From Pantoea sp. SOD02 (GTDB lineage: Bacteria > Pseudomonadota > Gammaproteobacteria > Enterobacterales > Enterobacteriaceae), in contig NZ_CP102604.1 of NCBI RefSeq assembly GCF_024707505.1, positions 4,030,001-4,094,000 of the forward strand: a stretch of DNA of 64,000 bases, written 5' to 3'. The position numbers were made by a program, and so were the translations under genes. Numbering within the stretch: the first letter of the stretch is position 1; each line of letters opens with the position of its first letter. The notes under the pieces were generated by a model. The model had not been told where the DNA came from, searched no databases, and worked only from the letters and a program-made list of their open reading frames with translations. This document shows positions 21,052-31,972 of this stretch, piece after piece.

Positions 21052-22212
21052 TTACTCCTCGGCTGCGATCCGGAATGCATTATCCAGATCGGCGATTAAA
21101 TCTTCGTGATCTTCAATCCCAACAGAAATACGCAGCAGTGTTTCCGAAATTCCCGCTGCCGCGCGCGCTTCTGCAGACATGCCGGCATGCGTCATGGTTG
21201 CGGTATGCGAAATCAAACTCTCTACGCCGCCGAGCGATTCGGCCAGCGTGAACAGCTGCAGCGCTTTCAGGAAGCGGCGCAGGCGAGCCTCATCGGCATC
21301 GATTTCGAAACTCAACATGGCACCAAAGCCACGCTGCTGACGTACCGCAAACTCATGACCGGCATTTTCCGGCAGAGACGGATGATACAGTTTTTTCACC
21401 AGCGGTTGTTGCTTCAGGTAATCAACAATCGCCAATGCATTGCGTTGTGCTGCGGCGATGCGCGGCGACAGCGTGCGCAAACCGCGCAGCAGCAGGTAGC
21501 TATCAAACGCTGCGCCGGTTACACCAATATTATTCGCCCACCACGCCAGATCGGTGGCCATCGCCGGATCTTTCGAAATCACCGCGCCCGCCACCACATC
21601 AGAGTGACCATTCAGGTATTTGGTGCAGGAGTGAACAACCAGATCGGCACCCAGCGCCAGCGGGTTTTGCAACGCCGGGCTGAGGAAGGTGTTGTCCACC
21701 ACGCTAATGGCGCCCGCTTCACGCGCGGCGGCGCAGATGCTGGCGATATCCACCACGCGCAATAAAGGATTGCTTGGGCTTTCAACCAGCACCAGTTTTG
21801 GCTTCTCGGCCAGGGCAGCGGCCAGCGCCGCTTTGTCGCCCTGATCGACAAACTTAACGCGATACGCACCACGCTTGCTCAGGCTATCGAACAGACGATA
21901 GCTGCCGCCGTAACAGTCGTGTGGCGCAACCAGCAGATCGCCCGGCTTCAGGAACACAGTTGTCACCAAATGAATCGCCGACATGCCGGTATTGGTTAAT
22001 ACCGCGCCTGCACCACCTTCCAGCTCTGCCAACGCGCGCTGCACCACATCACGCGTTGGGTTACCACGACGTGAATAGTCATGCGCACGCGGCTCATTGA
22101 AGTCGAGGAAGTTATAGGTGCTGGAGAGATGAATCGGTGGGACAACGCAGCCATATTGCTCGTCATCATTCAAACCGCTACGTACTGCGATGGTTGCCTG
22201 TTTACGCGTCAT
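21052..22212 (-). CDS. metB: cystathionine gamma-synthase
   Basis: PLP enzyme that joins O-succinylhomoserine and cysteine into cystathionine. The 386 aa are very close to E. coli MetB. PLP-binding Lys198 lies in HSCTKYLNGHSD, and TNTGMSAIHLV and the C-terminal SLGGVESLISH motif are present. The open frame extends 35 codons upstream through the Met boxes; MTRKQATIAVRSG at 22212 is the family start. It heads the metBL operon, divergent from its repressor gene metJ. Confidence 0.97.
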   Translation of the reverse strand: MTRKQATIAVRSGLNDDEQYGCVVPPIHLSSTYNFLDFNEPRAHDYSRRGNPTRDVVQRALAELEGGAGAVLTNTGMSAIHLVTTVFLKPGDLLVAPHDCYGGSYRLFDSLSKRGAYRVKFVDQGDKAALAAALAEKPKLVLVESPSNPLLRVVDIASICAAAREAGAISVVDNTFLSPALQNPLALGADLVVHSCTKYLNGHSDVVAGAVISKDPAMATDLAWWANNIGVTGAAFDSYLLLRGLRTLSPRIAAAQRNALAIVDYLKQQPLVKKLYHPSLPENAGHEFAVRQQRGFGAMLSFEIDADEARLRRFLKALQLFTLAESLGGVESLISHTATMTHAGMSAEARAAAGISETLLRISVGIEDHEDLIADLDNAFRIAAEE

Positions 22213-22266
22213 GGTGCTTACTGTTCCTGAAGAAAAAGAAGAGCAACAGAATAACATTCCGCACAT

Positions 22267-22314
22267 AGACGTCAATACATCTGGACATCTAAATGTCTTT
22301 GCGTATAGATTGAG
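22267..22314. promoter_or_regulatory. tandem Met boxes between metB and metJ
   Basis: Six consecutive octamers resemble AGACGTCT: AGACGTCA, ATACATCT, GGACATCT, AAATGTCT, TTGCGTAT and AGATTGAG. Four are good matches and the last two weak. This is the metBJ operator, where MetJ dimers with S-adenosylmethionine bind side by side to repress both divergent units. Confidence 0.88.
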
Positions 22315-22486
22315 CAAATCATCAATAACCGCTAAAATTGTCCGTCATCGCCTGGTGTTCAGCGCGCTTTCCTTTGCAGAAGCGGTGCTCAAGCATAAAA
22401 CCTGCGGTTTAAGGGGTCAGGCATCGAAAAATCGGGCATAATCAACGGATTTCCCCATATTCAACTTTTATTGATTAAGGTAACCC

Positions 22487-22804
22487 ATGGCTGAATGGAA
22501 CGGCGAATATATCAGCCCTTACGCTGAACATGGCAAGAAGAGCGAGCAGGTTAAGAAAATCACAGTTTCTATCCCGCTGAAAGTGCTGAAGATTTTAACG
22601 GATGAGCGCACCCGCCGTCAGGTGAATAACCTGCGTCACGCCACCAACAGCGAACTGCTGTGTGAAGCCTTTTTGCATGCTTTCACCGGGCAGCCTCTGC
22701 CGAACGATGTCGATTTGCGTAAAGAACGCAGCGATGAGATTCCGGAAGAAGCGAAACAGATTATGCGTGAAATGGGCATCGATCCCGATAGCTGGGAATA
22801 CTGA
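22487..22804 (+). CDS. metJ: methionine repressor MetJ
   Basis: Ribbon-helix-helix repressor that uses S-adenosylmethionine as co-repressor. The 105 aa are almost the same as E. coli MetJ. The DNA-binding strand is [15 protein letters not shown] at residues 23-37, followed by [26 protein letters not shown]. It is divergent from metBL across the Met-box array and ends at a bidirectional terminator shared with rpmE. Confidence 0.98.
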   Translation: MAEWNGEYISPYAEHGKKSEQVKKITVSIPLKVLKILTDERTRRQVNNLRHATNSELLCEAFLHAFTGQPLPNDVDLRKERSDEIPEEAKQIMREMGIDPDSWEY

Positions 22805-22814
22805 AGCCAGAAAT

Positions 22815-22843
22815 AAAAAAACCCAGCCGAGGCTGGGTTTTTT
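22815..22843. terminator. bidirectional terminator, metJ / rpmE
   Basis: ACCCAGCC (22821-22828) and GGCTGGGT (22831-22838) form an 8 bp stem. T6 follows on the plus strand and an A-rich flank gives a U tract on the minus strand, so it serves both convergent genes. Confidence 0.9.
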
Positions 22844-22881
22844 CTTGCTGCCGAATCGCGAAGATTCGACGGCCAAAAATC

Positions 22882-23097
22882 TTATTTCTTGCTTGCTGGC
22901 ACGCTGAAACGCTTGTTGAAGCGATCTACACGGCCACCGGTGTCAGCAATACGCTGCTTACCAGTGTAGAACGGGTGGCATTTGCCGCACACGTCCAGGT
23001 TCAGACCAGAAGCCATGGTTGAACGGGTGTTGATCACGTTACCGCAAGAGCAAGTCATGGTTACTGCTTCGTACTTAGGGTGAATACCTTGTTTCAT
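22882..23097 (-). CDS. rpmE: 50S ribosomal protein L31 (zinc-binding form)
   Basis: Ribosomal protein that bridges the large and small subunits near the central protuberance. The 71 aa keep the four zinc ligands Cys16, Cys18, Cys37 and Cys40, so this is the zinc-containing paralogue rather than the zinc-free YkgM type. It has a strong predicted promoter 117-145 bp upstream and a long leader, which in E. coli is the site of autoregulation by L31. Confidence 0.97.
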   Translation of the reverse strand: MKQGIHPKYEAVTMTCSCGNVINTRSTMASGLNLDVCGKCHPFYTGKQRIADTGGRVDRFNKRFSVPASKK

Positions 23098-23213
23098 GGG
23101 AGAACCTCATAAAAGGCCGTGTCGCTCTCCGTGCCAGGCTCAGCCTGCACAGCACCACACGCGGTTGAACATTAAGTGTATGCTCCGACAAGCGATCTCA
23201 TCGAAGGCGGCAT

Positions 23214-25506
<2,293 letters not shown>

Positions 25507-25672
25507 GCCGCGCCACATCTGCGAGCCAGATCGAAAAAAGTCGCACAAGTCACAATTTTTATGCAAATTAAGTAACAACCCGGCGCGACCTTGGGTTAAC
25601 AATAGTGCCGACCCGGTTGAAGCCCGGTAATGTCAGAAAATCAATGCGCTGTACCGCGTCAGGAGTTATACG

Positions 25673-26710
25673 TTGGACCAGAAGCAACCCTCCACCGCCG
25701 CCACCATGAAAGATGTGGCCGAGAAAGCAGGCGTTTCAACCGCCACGGTTTCACGTGCGTTGATGAATCCAGAAAAAGTCTCTGCTGCGACCCGGCTCAA
25801 GGTCGAAAAAGCCGTGATTGCCGTGGGTTATGCGCCGCACGGTTTGGCGCGCAATGCCAAACGCGGTGAAACGCAAACCATTCTGGTAATTGTGCCGGAC
25901 ATCTGCGATCCCTTCTTCAGTGAGATCATTCGCGGCGTGGAAGTCACCGCTGCGCATGAAGGTTATCTGGTACTGATTGGCGATTGCGCGCATCAGAACA
26001 AACAGGAAAAAACCTTCCTGAATTTAATGCTGACGCGCCAGATCGACGGCATGGTGCTGTTGGGTTCACAGCTGCCATTTGAGGCGGGCATTGAAGATCA
26101 GCGTAACCTGCCGCCAATGGTGATGGGCAACGAATTTGCGCCGGAAATGGCGTTGCCAACGGTGCATATCGATAACCTGACCGCCGCTTTTGAAGCAGTA
26201 AATCACCTGTTGCAGCTCGGTCATCGCCAAATCGCCTGCATCACCGGGCCAGAACATATTCCGCTGAGCCAATATCGTTTGCAGGGCTACATTCAGGCGC
26301 TGCGTCGCAGCAACATCGCCATCGATCCGACGATGATTGTGCACGGCGACTTCACCTTTGAAGCCGGTGCAAATGCGCTTAAGCAGTTGATGAGTTTGCC
26401 GCAGCCTCCGAAAGCGATCTTCTGCCATAGCGATTTAATGGCGCTGGGCGCGATGAATCAGGCACGCAAACTCGGCATGCGCATTCCACAGGATTTGTCG
26501 GTAGTGGGCTTTGATGATATCGAACTGGCGCAGTACTACGATCCACCGCTGACCACCGTGGCGCAGCCGCGCTTTGCCATTGGTCGTGAAGCGATGCTGC
26601 TATTACTTGATGAGCTGCAGGGCAAACGCGTGAATAACGGTTCGCGCCTGCTGGATGCAGAGTTGCGCGTGCGCGGCAGTACGGCACCGGCGGCAAAACG
26701 GGAAAAATAG
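25673..26710 (+). CDS. cytR: LacI-family repressor of nucleoside genes, CytR
   Basis: Represses nucleoside uptake and catabolism genes together with CRP and is released by cytidine. The 345 aa include the helix-turn-helix MKDVAEKAGVSTATVSRALMNP at about residues 13-34 and a periplasmic-binding-type effector domain (VIVPDICDPFFSEIIRG onwards). The start is TTG at 25673 with a Shine-Dalgarno AGGAG 7 bp before it; the first in-frame ATG would remove 12 residues. It is followed by ftsN on the same strand, as in E. coli. Confidence 0.94.
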   Translation: MDQKQPSTAATMKDVAEKAGVSTATVSRALMNPEKVSAATRLKVEKAVIAVGYAPHGLARNAKRGETQTILVIVPDICDPFFSEIIRGVEVTAAHEGYLVLIGDCAHQNKQEKTFLNLMLTRQIDGMVLLGSQLPFEAGIEDQRNLPPMVMGNEFAPEMALPTVHIDNLTAAFEAVNHLLQLGHRQIACITGPEHIPLSQYRLQGYIQALRRSNIAIDPTMIVHGDFTFEAGANALKQLMSLPQPPKAIFCHSDLMALGAMNQARKLGMRIPQDLSVVGFDDIELAQYYDPPLTTVAQPRFAIGREAMLLLLDELQGKRVNNGSRLLDAELRVRGSTAPAAKREK

Positions 26711-26861
26711 CGCGTAGAAGCCTGCATTTTCAGCGGATTCTGAAGGCAGACTGTGCTGGTCAAAGTTCCAGCCCTTGCGTAACATGGCGCATTCATTGCC
26801 GGGCAATTAACAGCACATTTACATGCCCATTGGCATTTTTTTGAAGGGTAGCAGAACGAAA

Positions 26862-27776
26862 GTGGCACAGAAAGATTATGTAGGCCGCGGGCGTTCAACA
26901 GGGACGCGTCGCAAAAAACCCGCCAGCCGCAGCAAGAAAAGCAAAGGCGGATCAGGCACTTCAAAGCTCATGATGGTACTGGCCGTGGCCGTGCTGGTCA
27001 CCTTTGCCGGTGGTTTATGGTTCATCTCGCATCATAAGAAAGAAGAGATTGAGGTCATTCCAAACCACAAAGCCAACGGTAACGGCCTGCCGCCGAAGCC
27101 GGAAGAGCGCTGGAAGTACATCAAAGAGCTGGAAAATCGCCAAATTACCGTTCCGTCGCCGACTGAGCCTTCGGCCGGTGGCGTGCAATCTCAAACTCAG
27201 CTGACCGATGAACAGCGCCAGTTGCTGGAGCAGATGCAGGCCGATATGCGCCAGCAGCCGACGCAGTTGAACGAAGTGCCGTGGAACGAACAAACCCCGG
27301 CGCAGCGCCAGCAAACGCTGCAGCGTCAGCAGGTGCAGCAACAGCAGCAGCAGGTTCAGCAGCAACAACAGCAGCAGTTGCAACGTCAGCAGCAACAGTT
27401 ACAACAGCAGCAGCGTCAGCAACAGTTGCAGCAACAACAGGCCGCGCGTCAGCAGCAACAACAGCAAGCTGCGCCGATCACGCGTGAGCCAACGCAGCAG
27501 ACCAAACCGCAGGAAACGGCCAAGGCGAAAACCGAAGAGAAAGCCTCTTCACAGCGCTGGATGGTGCAGTGTGGATCGTTCAAAGGTACCGATCAGGCGG
27601 AATCAGTACGCGCCGGTCTGGCATTTGAAGGATTCGAGAGCCGCATTACTACCGGCGGTGGCTGGAATCGCGTGGTGATCGGGCCGTTCAAAGATCGCAG
27701 CAGCGCCGACAGCACAGTCAAACGCTTACACAGTTCCGGCCACGGAAGTTGTATTCCCCTCGCTGCTGGGGGTTGA
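26862..27776 (+). CDS. ftsN: cell division protein FtsN
   Basis: Bitopic inner-membrane protein that arrives late at the septum and triggers septal wall synthesis. The 304-aa product has a basic cytoplasmic tail, one membrane helix at residues 36-55, the essential periplasmic segment around PPKPEERWKYIKELE (77-91), a very glutamine-rich linker (150-202, about 40 of 53 residues Gln) and a SPOR domain from about 230 with Cys237 and Cys297. The start is GTG at 26862 (MAQKDYVGRG), as in E. coli; the ATG 13 codons upstream gives a tail not seen in the family. The stop lies inside the hslV heat-shock promoter. Confidence 0.95.
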   Translation: MAQKDYVGRGRSTGTRRKKPASRSKKSKGGSGTSKLMMVLAVAVLVTFAGGLWFISHHKKEEIEVIPNHKANGNGLPPKPEERWKYIKELENRQITVPSPTEPSAGGVQSQTQLTDEQRQLLEQMQADMRQQPTQLNEVPWNEQTPAQRQQTLQRQQVQQQQQQVQQQQQQQLQRQQQQLQQQQRQQQLQQQQAARQQQQQQAAPITREPTQQTKPQETAKAKTEEKASSQRWMVQCGSFKGTDQAESVRAGLAFEGFESRITTGGGWNRVVIGPFKDRSSADSTVKRLHSSGHGSCIPLAAGG

Positions 27777-27799
27777 AACCCCTTTTTCCTACCCCATAT
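27772..27799 (+). promoter_or_regulatory. sigma-32 heat-shock promoter of hslVU
   Basis: GTTGAAA (27772-27778) and CCCCATAT (27792-27799) are separated by 13 bp, matching the sigma-32 consensus CTTGAAA-N13-15-CCCCATNT. The ftsN stop TGA is part of the -35 element. The start codon of hslV is 66 bp downstream. Confidence 0.8.
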
Positions 27800-27865
27800 C
27801 TGGTTGCATGATACTCCGCGCCGAGTGCGCGGAGTTCCTTTTCTACTGCAACAAGGGGTCTGCCC

Positions 27866-28402
27866 GTGACAACAATAGTAAGTGTACGACGCAACGGCCA
27901 GGTAGTGATTGGCGGTGATGGCCAGGCTACGCTCGGCAATACCGTAATGAAAGGCAACGTTAAAAAAGTCCGTCGTCTTTACAACGATAAAGTGATCGCC
28001 GGTTTTGCTGGCGGTACCGCAGATGCCTTCACCCTGTTTGAACTGTTTGAGCGCAAGCTGGAAATGCACCAGGGCCATCTGGTGAAAGCGGCGGTCGAAC
28101 TGGCTAAAGATTGGCGTACCGATCGCATGCTGCGCCGCCTCGAAGCGCTGCTGGCGGTAGCCGACGAAAACTCCTCATTAATCATCAGCGGCAACGGCGA
28201 CGTTATCCAGCCGGAAAATGACCTGATTGCAATTGGTTCTGGTGGGCCTTACGCCCAGGCAGCGGCACGCGCGTTGTTGGAAAACACCGACATTGGTGCG
28301 CACGATATCGTGGAGAAAGCGCTGAACATCGCTGGCGATATCTGTATCTACACCAACCACAATATTAACTTCGAAGCATTACCGTCTAAGGCTAAGGACT
28401 AA
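27866..28402 (+). CDS. hslV: ATP-dependent protease subunit HslV (ClpQ)
   Basis: Proteasome-like peptidase that forms a double hexamer and degrades proteins unfolded by HslU. The 178-aa product starts with GTG at 27866, preceded by AAGGGG. After removal of the initiator, Thr1 of [19 protein letters not shown] is the nucleophile, and the [14 protein letters not shown] and [14 protein letters not shown] motifs are present. hslU begins 5 bp after its stop. Confidence 0.97.
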   Translation: MTTIVSVRRNGQVVIGGDGQATLGNTVMKGNVKKVRRLYNDKVIAGFAGGTADAFTLFELFERKLEMHQGHLVKAAVELAKDWRTDRMLRRLEALLAVADENSSLIISGNGDVIQPENDLIAIGSGGPYAQAAARALLENTDIGAHDIVEKALNIAGDICIYTNHNINFEALPSKAKD

Positions 28403-28407
28403 ACATC

Positions 28408-29745
28408 ATGTCTGAGATGACTCCACGCGAGATTGTCAGCGAGCTTAACCGCTTTATTATCGGCCAGGACGGCGCAAAGAAGGCGGTCGCGATCGCCCTG
28501 CGTAACCGCTGGCGCCGCATGCAGCTCGACGAAGAGCTGCGCCACGAAGTGACGCCGAAAAACATTCTGATGATTGGTCCAACCGGCGTCGGTAAAACCG
28601 AAATCGCCCGTCGCTTAGCCAAACTGGCTAACGCACCGTTCATCAAAGTGGAAGCCACCAAATTCACCGAAGTCGGTTATGTCGGTAAAGAGGTGGATTC
28701 CATCATTCGCGATCTGACCGATTCTGCCATCAAGATGGTGCGCAGCCAGGCGATCGAGAAGAACAAATACCGCGCGGAAGAGATGGCGGAAGAGCGCATC
28801 CTCGATGTGCTGATCCCACCCGCGAAAAACAACTGGGGCCAGGCTGAACAAGCGGCTGAGCCATCAACAGCGCGTCAGTCCTTCCGCAAGAAACTGCGCG
28901 AAGGCCAGCTGGATGACAAAGAGATTGAGATCGATCTGGCCGCTTCATCGGCTGGCGTTGAAATCATGGCGCCTCCGGGCATGGAAGAGATGACCAGCCA
29001 GCTGCAATCGATGTTCCAGAACCTCGGTGGCCAGAAGCAGAAACCGCGTAAGCTTAAAATCAAAGAAGCCATGAAGCTGCTGATTGAAGAAGAAGCGGCC
29101 AAGCTGGTGAACCCGGAAGAGCTGAAGCAGGATGCAATCGATGCCGTTGAGCAGCACGGTATCGTGTTCATCGACGAAATCGACAAAATCTGTAAGCGCG
29201 GCGGCCAGAATGCGGGCGGTCCAGACGTATCACGCGAAGGTGTGCAGCGCGACCTGCTGCCGCTGGTTGAAGGCTGCACCGTTTCCACCAAGCACGGCAT
29301 GGTGAAAACCGACCACATTCTGTTTATCGCTTCCGGCGCGTTCCAGGTCGCTAGCCCGTCAGATCTGATCCCAGAACTGCAAGGTCGTCTGCCGATTCGC
29401 GTTGAACTGCAGGCGCTGACCGTCAACGACTTCGAGCGCATCCTCACCGAGCCAAACGCCTCGGTTACCGTGCAGTACAAAGCATTGATGGGCACCGAAG
29501 GGGTCAATATCGACTTCACCGATGACGCCGTGCGTCGTATCGCCGAAGCCGCCTGGCAGGTGAACGAAACCACCGAGAACATCGGTGCGCGTCGTCTGCA
29601 TACCGTGCTGGAGCGTCTGATGGAAGATATCTCGTATGACGCCAGCGATCGTAACGGCGAATCGATCACTATCGATGCCGAGTACGTTGGTAAGCATCTG
29701 GATGAGCTGGTGGCCGACGAAGATCTCAGCCGCTTCATTCTGTAA
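28408..29745 (+). CDS. hslU: HslU ATPase subunit (ClpY)
   Basis: AAA+ unfoldase partner of HslV. The 445-aa product has Walker A GPTGVGKT at residues 57-64, a central insertion (I) domain at roughly 110-240, Walker [11 protein letters not shown] near residue 252, and ends in RFIL, the C-terminal tail that docks into HslV. Length is two residues more than E. coli HslU, the difference being in the I domain. It is the second gene of the hslVU operon, followed by an intrinsic terminator. Confidence 0.98.
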   Translation: MSEMTPREIVSELNRFIIGQDGAKKAVAIALRNRWRRMQLDEELRHEVTPKNILMIGPTGVGKTEIARRLAKLANAPFIKVEATKFTEVGYVGKEVDSIIRDLTDSAIKMVRSQAIEKNKYRAEEMAEERILDVLIPPAKNNWGQAEQAAEPSTARQSFRKKLREGQLDDKEIEIDLAASSAGVEIMAPPGMEEMTSQLQSMFQNLGGQKQKPRKLKIKEAMKLLIEEEAAKLVNPEELKQDAIDAVEQHGIVFIDEIDKICKRGGQNAGGPDVSREGVQRDLLPLVEGCTVSTKHGMVKTDHILFIASGAFQVASPSDLIPELQGRLPIRVELQALTVNDFERILTEPNASVTVQYKALMGTEGVNIDFTDDAVRRIAEAAWQVNETTENIGARRLHTVLERLMEDISYDASDRNGESITIDAEYVGKHLDELVADEDLSRFIL

Positions 29746-29765
29746 GCTTTACCCGCGAAATCGCT

Positions 29766-29793
29766 GCCCGGCCACTGTGCCGGGCTTATTTTA
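29766..29793 (+). terminator. hslU intrinsic terminator
   Basis: GCCCGGC (29766-29772) pairs with GCCGGGC (29779-29785), followed by TTATTTTA. It lies 20 bp after the hslU stop. In E. coli menA would follow; here rraA comes next after a normal promoter gap. Confidence 0.8.
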
Positions 29794-29897
29794 CGCAGGA
29801 TATTGATGCAACGCTTTTTTGGCGGTTGATGATTTTGCCAACAATCGCCAGATAGCGATATACTTAGCGCTCCTGTGGCAAACAGACGAAAACCCTC

Positions 29898-30383
29898 ATG
29901 AAATACGATACATCTGAACTCTGTGACATCTACCACGAAGCTGTGAATGTTGTTGAACCGCTTTTTTCGAACTTTGGTGGGCGCAGCTCATTCGGTGGTC
30001 AAATCACCACAGTGAAATGTTTCGAAGATAACGGCTTACTCTACGATTTGCTGGAAGAGAACGGTCGGGGTCGCGTATTGCTGGTGGATGGCGGCGGTTC
30101 GGTCCGTCGCGCACTGGTCGATGCTCAGCTGGCAAGTCTGGCGGCACAAAATGAGTGGGAAGGCATTGTGGTTTACGGCTCGGTGCGTCAGGTAGACGAC
30201 CTTGAAGAGCTGGAAATCGGCATTCAGGCGATTGCGGCGATTCCGGTGGGTGCAGCGGGTGAAGGCATTGGCGAAAGTGACGTGCGCGTTAACTTCGGCG
30301 GCGTGACCTTCTTCTCTGGTGACCATCTGTATGCCGACAACACCGGCATCATTCTGTCTGAAGACGCACTCGACATCGAGTAA
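29898..30383 (+). CDS. rraA: ribonuclease E activity regulator RraA
   Basis: Trimeric protein that binds RNase E and helicases and inhibits RNA decay. The 161 aa equal the E. coli length, with the conserved [10 protein letters not shown]-terminus, [16 protein letters not shown] segment ([18 protein letters not shown]) and [20 protein letters not shown]. It was once named menG; it is not a methyltransferase. Its own terminator is shared with the convergent zapB. Confidence 0.97.
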   Translation: MKYDTSELCDIYHEAVNVVEPLFSNFGGRSSFGGQITTVKCFEDNGLLYDLLEENGRGRVLLVDGGGSVRRALVDAQLASLAAQNEWEGIVVYGSVRQVDDLEELEIGIQAIAAIPVGAAGEGIGESDVRVNFGGVTFFSGDHLYADNTGIILSEDALDIE

Positions 30384-30394
30384 GCCGCAACAAA

Positions 30395-30419
30395 AACGGG
30401 TGCCGCGGCACCCGTTGGT
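30395..30419. terminator. bidirectional terminator, rraA / zapB
   Basis: CGGGTGCC (30397-30404) and GGCACCCG (30407-30414) form a perfect stem with a minimal loop. On the minus strand it is followed by TTTTTG, and on the plus strand by TTGGTTT. Confidence 0.8.
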
Positions 30420-30433
30420 TTAAGCATCGACGC

Positions 30434-30673
30434 TTAAACTTCTTCCATTTTTCCCAGCAGTGCCCGCAGACGATCCTGCCAGACATGCTGCTCTTCTTTC
30501 AGATGCTGATTTTCACGCACCAGTGCATCCTGGTTACCTGAAGCCTGGCTGACTTCGTTTTTCAGCGTATTGTTTTGCTCTTTCAGCTCTTCAATTTCCA
30601 TCTGCAGCAGAGTGATGGTATCAATCGCCTGCTGTACTTTCGCTTCCAGTTTCTCGAACACTTCAAATGACAT
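30434..30673 (-). CDS. zapB: cell division protein ZapB
   Basis: Small coiled-coil protein that joins the Z ring through ZapA and links it to MatP and the terminus. The 79 aa form an almost continuous heptad coiled coil ([20 protein letters not shown] onwards) ending in LLGKMEEV, like E. coli ZapB. The ATG at 30673 ([12 protein letters not shown]) is preferred over the one 27 bp upstream by homology. It is convergent with rraA and divergent from glpF. Confidence 0.95.
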   Translation of the reverse strand: MSFEVFEKLEAKVQQAIDTITLLQMEIEELKEQNNTLKNEVSQASGNQDALVRENQHLKEEQHVWQDRLRALLGKMEEV

Positions 30674-30860
30674 CTTTCTGACCTCTCCTAAATCTTGCAA
30701 GGCGTTGATGGGGCTAGTGCATGCCTTATTATGGTGCGCTCAGCCACGATGACTCGATTGTATGTAGCCGAACCCAGCAAGTCCAGCGCCACAAGGCCTG
30801 CGAGGGCAGTCTGTAACACTTTTCAGTCTATGCCTAAAAAAATGCGCATCTTCGCGCATC

Positions 30861-30876
30861 TGTGTGCGCGATCACA
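30861..30876. promoter_or_regulatory. CRP-like site upstream of glpF
   Basis: TGTGTGCGCGATCACA matches the CRP consensus TGTGA-N6-TCACA with one mismatch in the left arm. It lies about 220 bp before the glpF start, a region where CRP and GlpR sites control the E. coli glpFK operon. Confidence 0.55.
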
Positions 30877-30987
30877 TCAGCATCGACCAGCAAAGCGGAA
30901 AAAATGGGTCTTAAAGCAACGCAAAAGACGCGAAAACGCGCATTTTTATGATGGAGTACACAGTTTTCAATTTCGCTATTTCTCGTT

Positions 30988-31007
30988 TATGCTCGTTAAC
31001 GATAAAT
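30988..31007. promoter_or_regulatory. GlpR-like operator upstream of glpF
   Basis: TATGCTCGTTAACGATAAAT resembles the GlpR consensus of inverted ATGTTCG-type half-sites around a central TTAA/ATAA. A second, weaker copy may lie just upstream (ATTTCGCTATTTCTCGTT). GlpR represses glp genes unless glycerol-3-phosphate is present. Confidence 0.5.
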
Positions 31008-31093
31008 TCACATCAACCCTACATTGATAGCTGGGTGACTCATGGATGAGAACAAAAACTGATAAAATTTAACCTCGCTTCAGGAATGCCATT

Positions 31094-31942
31094 ATGAGTC
31101 AGACAACTAACACACTAAAAGGTCAGTGCATCGCTGAATTTCTCGGCACAGGTTTGATTATCTTCTTTGGTGCAGGCTGTGTTGCTGCACTGAAACTGGC
31201 CGGTGCGTCATTCGGTCAGTGGGAAATTTGTATTATCTGGGGTTTAGCCGTCTCCATGGCAGTCTATCTAAGCGCAGGCGTTTCTGGTGCGCATCTTAAC
31301 CCAGCCGTTACCGTCGCGCTGTGCCTGTTCGCTAATTTCGAAGGTCGTAAAGTTATTCCTTATATTCTGGCGCAGGTTGCCGGCGCGTTCTGCGCTGCCG
31401 CGTTGGTTTACGGTCTCTACTACAATCTGTTCTTTGATTACGAAGCGGGCCATCAAATGGTGCGCGGCAGCGTTGAAAGCCTCGATCTGGCCGGTATCTT
31501 CTCTACCTACCCGAACCCGCACATCAGCGTCGCTCAGGCGTTCCTGGTTGAGATGGTGATTACAGCTGTATTAATGGCGGTGATCATGGCGCTGACCGAT
31601 GACGGCAACGGTGTACCGCGTGGTCCGCTGGCTCCGCTGTTGATTGGTTTACTGGTCGCGGTAATCGGTGGCTCAATGGGTCCACTGACCGGCTTCGCAC
31701 TCAACCCGGCGCGTGACTTCGGTCCAAAACTGTTCGCCTTCTTCGCTGGCTGGGGCAACGTCGCCTTCACCGGTGGCAAAGATATTCCTTACTTCCTGGT
31801 TCCGATTTTTGGCCCGCTGGTCGGTGCTTGCCTCGGAGCCTTTGGTTACCGTTCGCTGATTGGCCGCCATCTGCCAGTTAACGTCGCGGAAGCCAGCACA
31901 GCAGAAAAACCGGTTGCGCGCGCTCAGCAGCGTAAAGCGTAA
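31094..31942 (+). CDS. glpF: glycerol facilitator GlpF
   Basis: Aquaglyceroporin of the inner membrane for passive glycerol entry. The 282-aa product has six membrane helices and the two half-helix motifs GAHLNPAVT (near residue 64) and ALNPARDFG (near residue 202), with the glycerol-filter Asp in the second. Length agrees with E. coli GlpF (281 aa). glpK starts 30 bp later, so uptake is coupled to phosphorylation. Confidence 0.97.
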   Translation: MSQTTNTLKGQCIAEFLGTGLIIFFGAGCVAALKLAGASFGQWEICIIWGLAVSMAVYLSAGVSGAHLNPAVTVALCLFANFEGRKVIPYILAQVAGAFCAAALVYGLYYNLFFDYEAGHQMVRGSVESLDLAGIFSTYPNPHISVAQAFLVEMVITAVLMAVIMALTDDGNGVPRGPLAPLLIGLLVAVIGGSMGPLTGFALNPARDFGPKLFAFFAGWGNVAFTGGKDIPYFLVPIFGPLVGACLGAFGYRSLIGRHLPVNVAEASTAEKPVARAQQRKA

Positions 31943-31972
31943 GTTTCATCGATACCACATCAGGAAAGCACA

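Larger units (their letters stand above)
30674..31093. other. 420 bp zapB-glpF intergenic control region
   Basis: Holds the zapB promoter (minus strand) and the glpFK control region (plus strand). Visible elements are a CRP-type site at 30861-30876 and a GlpR-type operator at 30988-31007. A Shine-Dalgarno AGGA lies 10 bp before the glpF ATG. A short open frame at 30695-31027 has no start signal or recognisable protein and I do not regard it as a gene. Confidence 0.7.

Noticed and set aside
27309..27467. Possible CRISPR-like or tandem DNA repeat in ftsN
   Set aside because: Repeated CAG/CAA codons in an intact reading frame, with no spacers; it is a poly-Gln protein tract.
28875..29936. 353-codon minus-strand frame across hslU
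   Set aside because: Fully antisense to a certain gene, with low-complexity Ser/Arg-rich translation; a by-product of high GC third positions.
30695..31027. 110-codon plus-strand frame before glpF
   Set aside because: Covers CRP and GlpR sites, has an Arg/Lys-rich random-looking product and no ribosome site.
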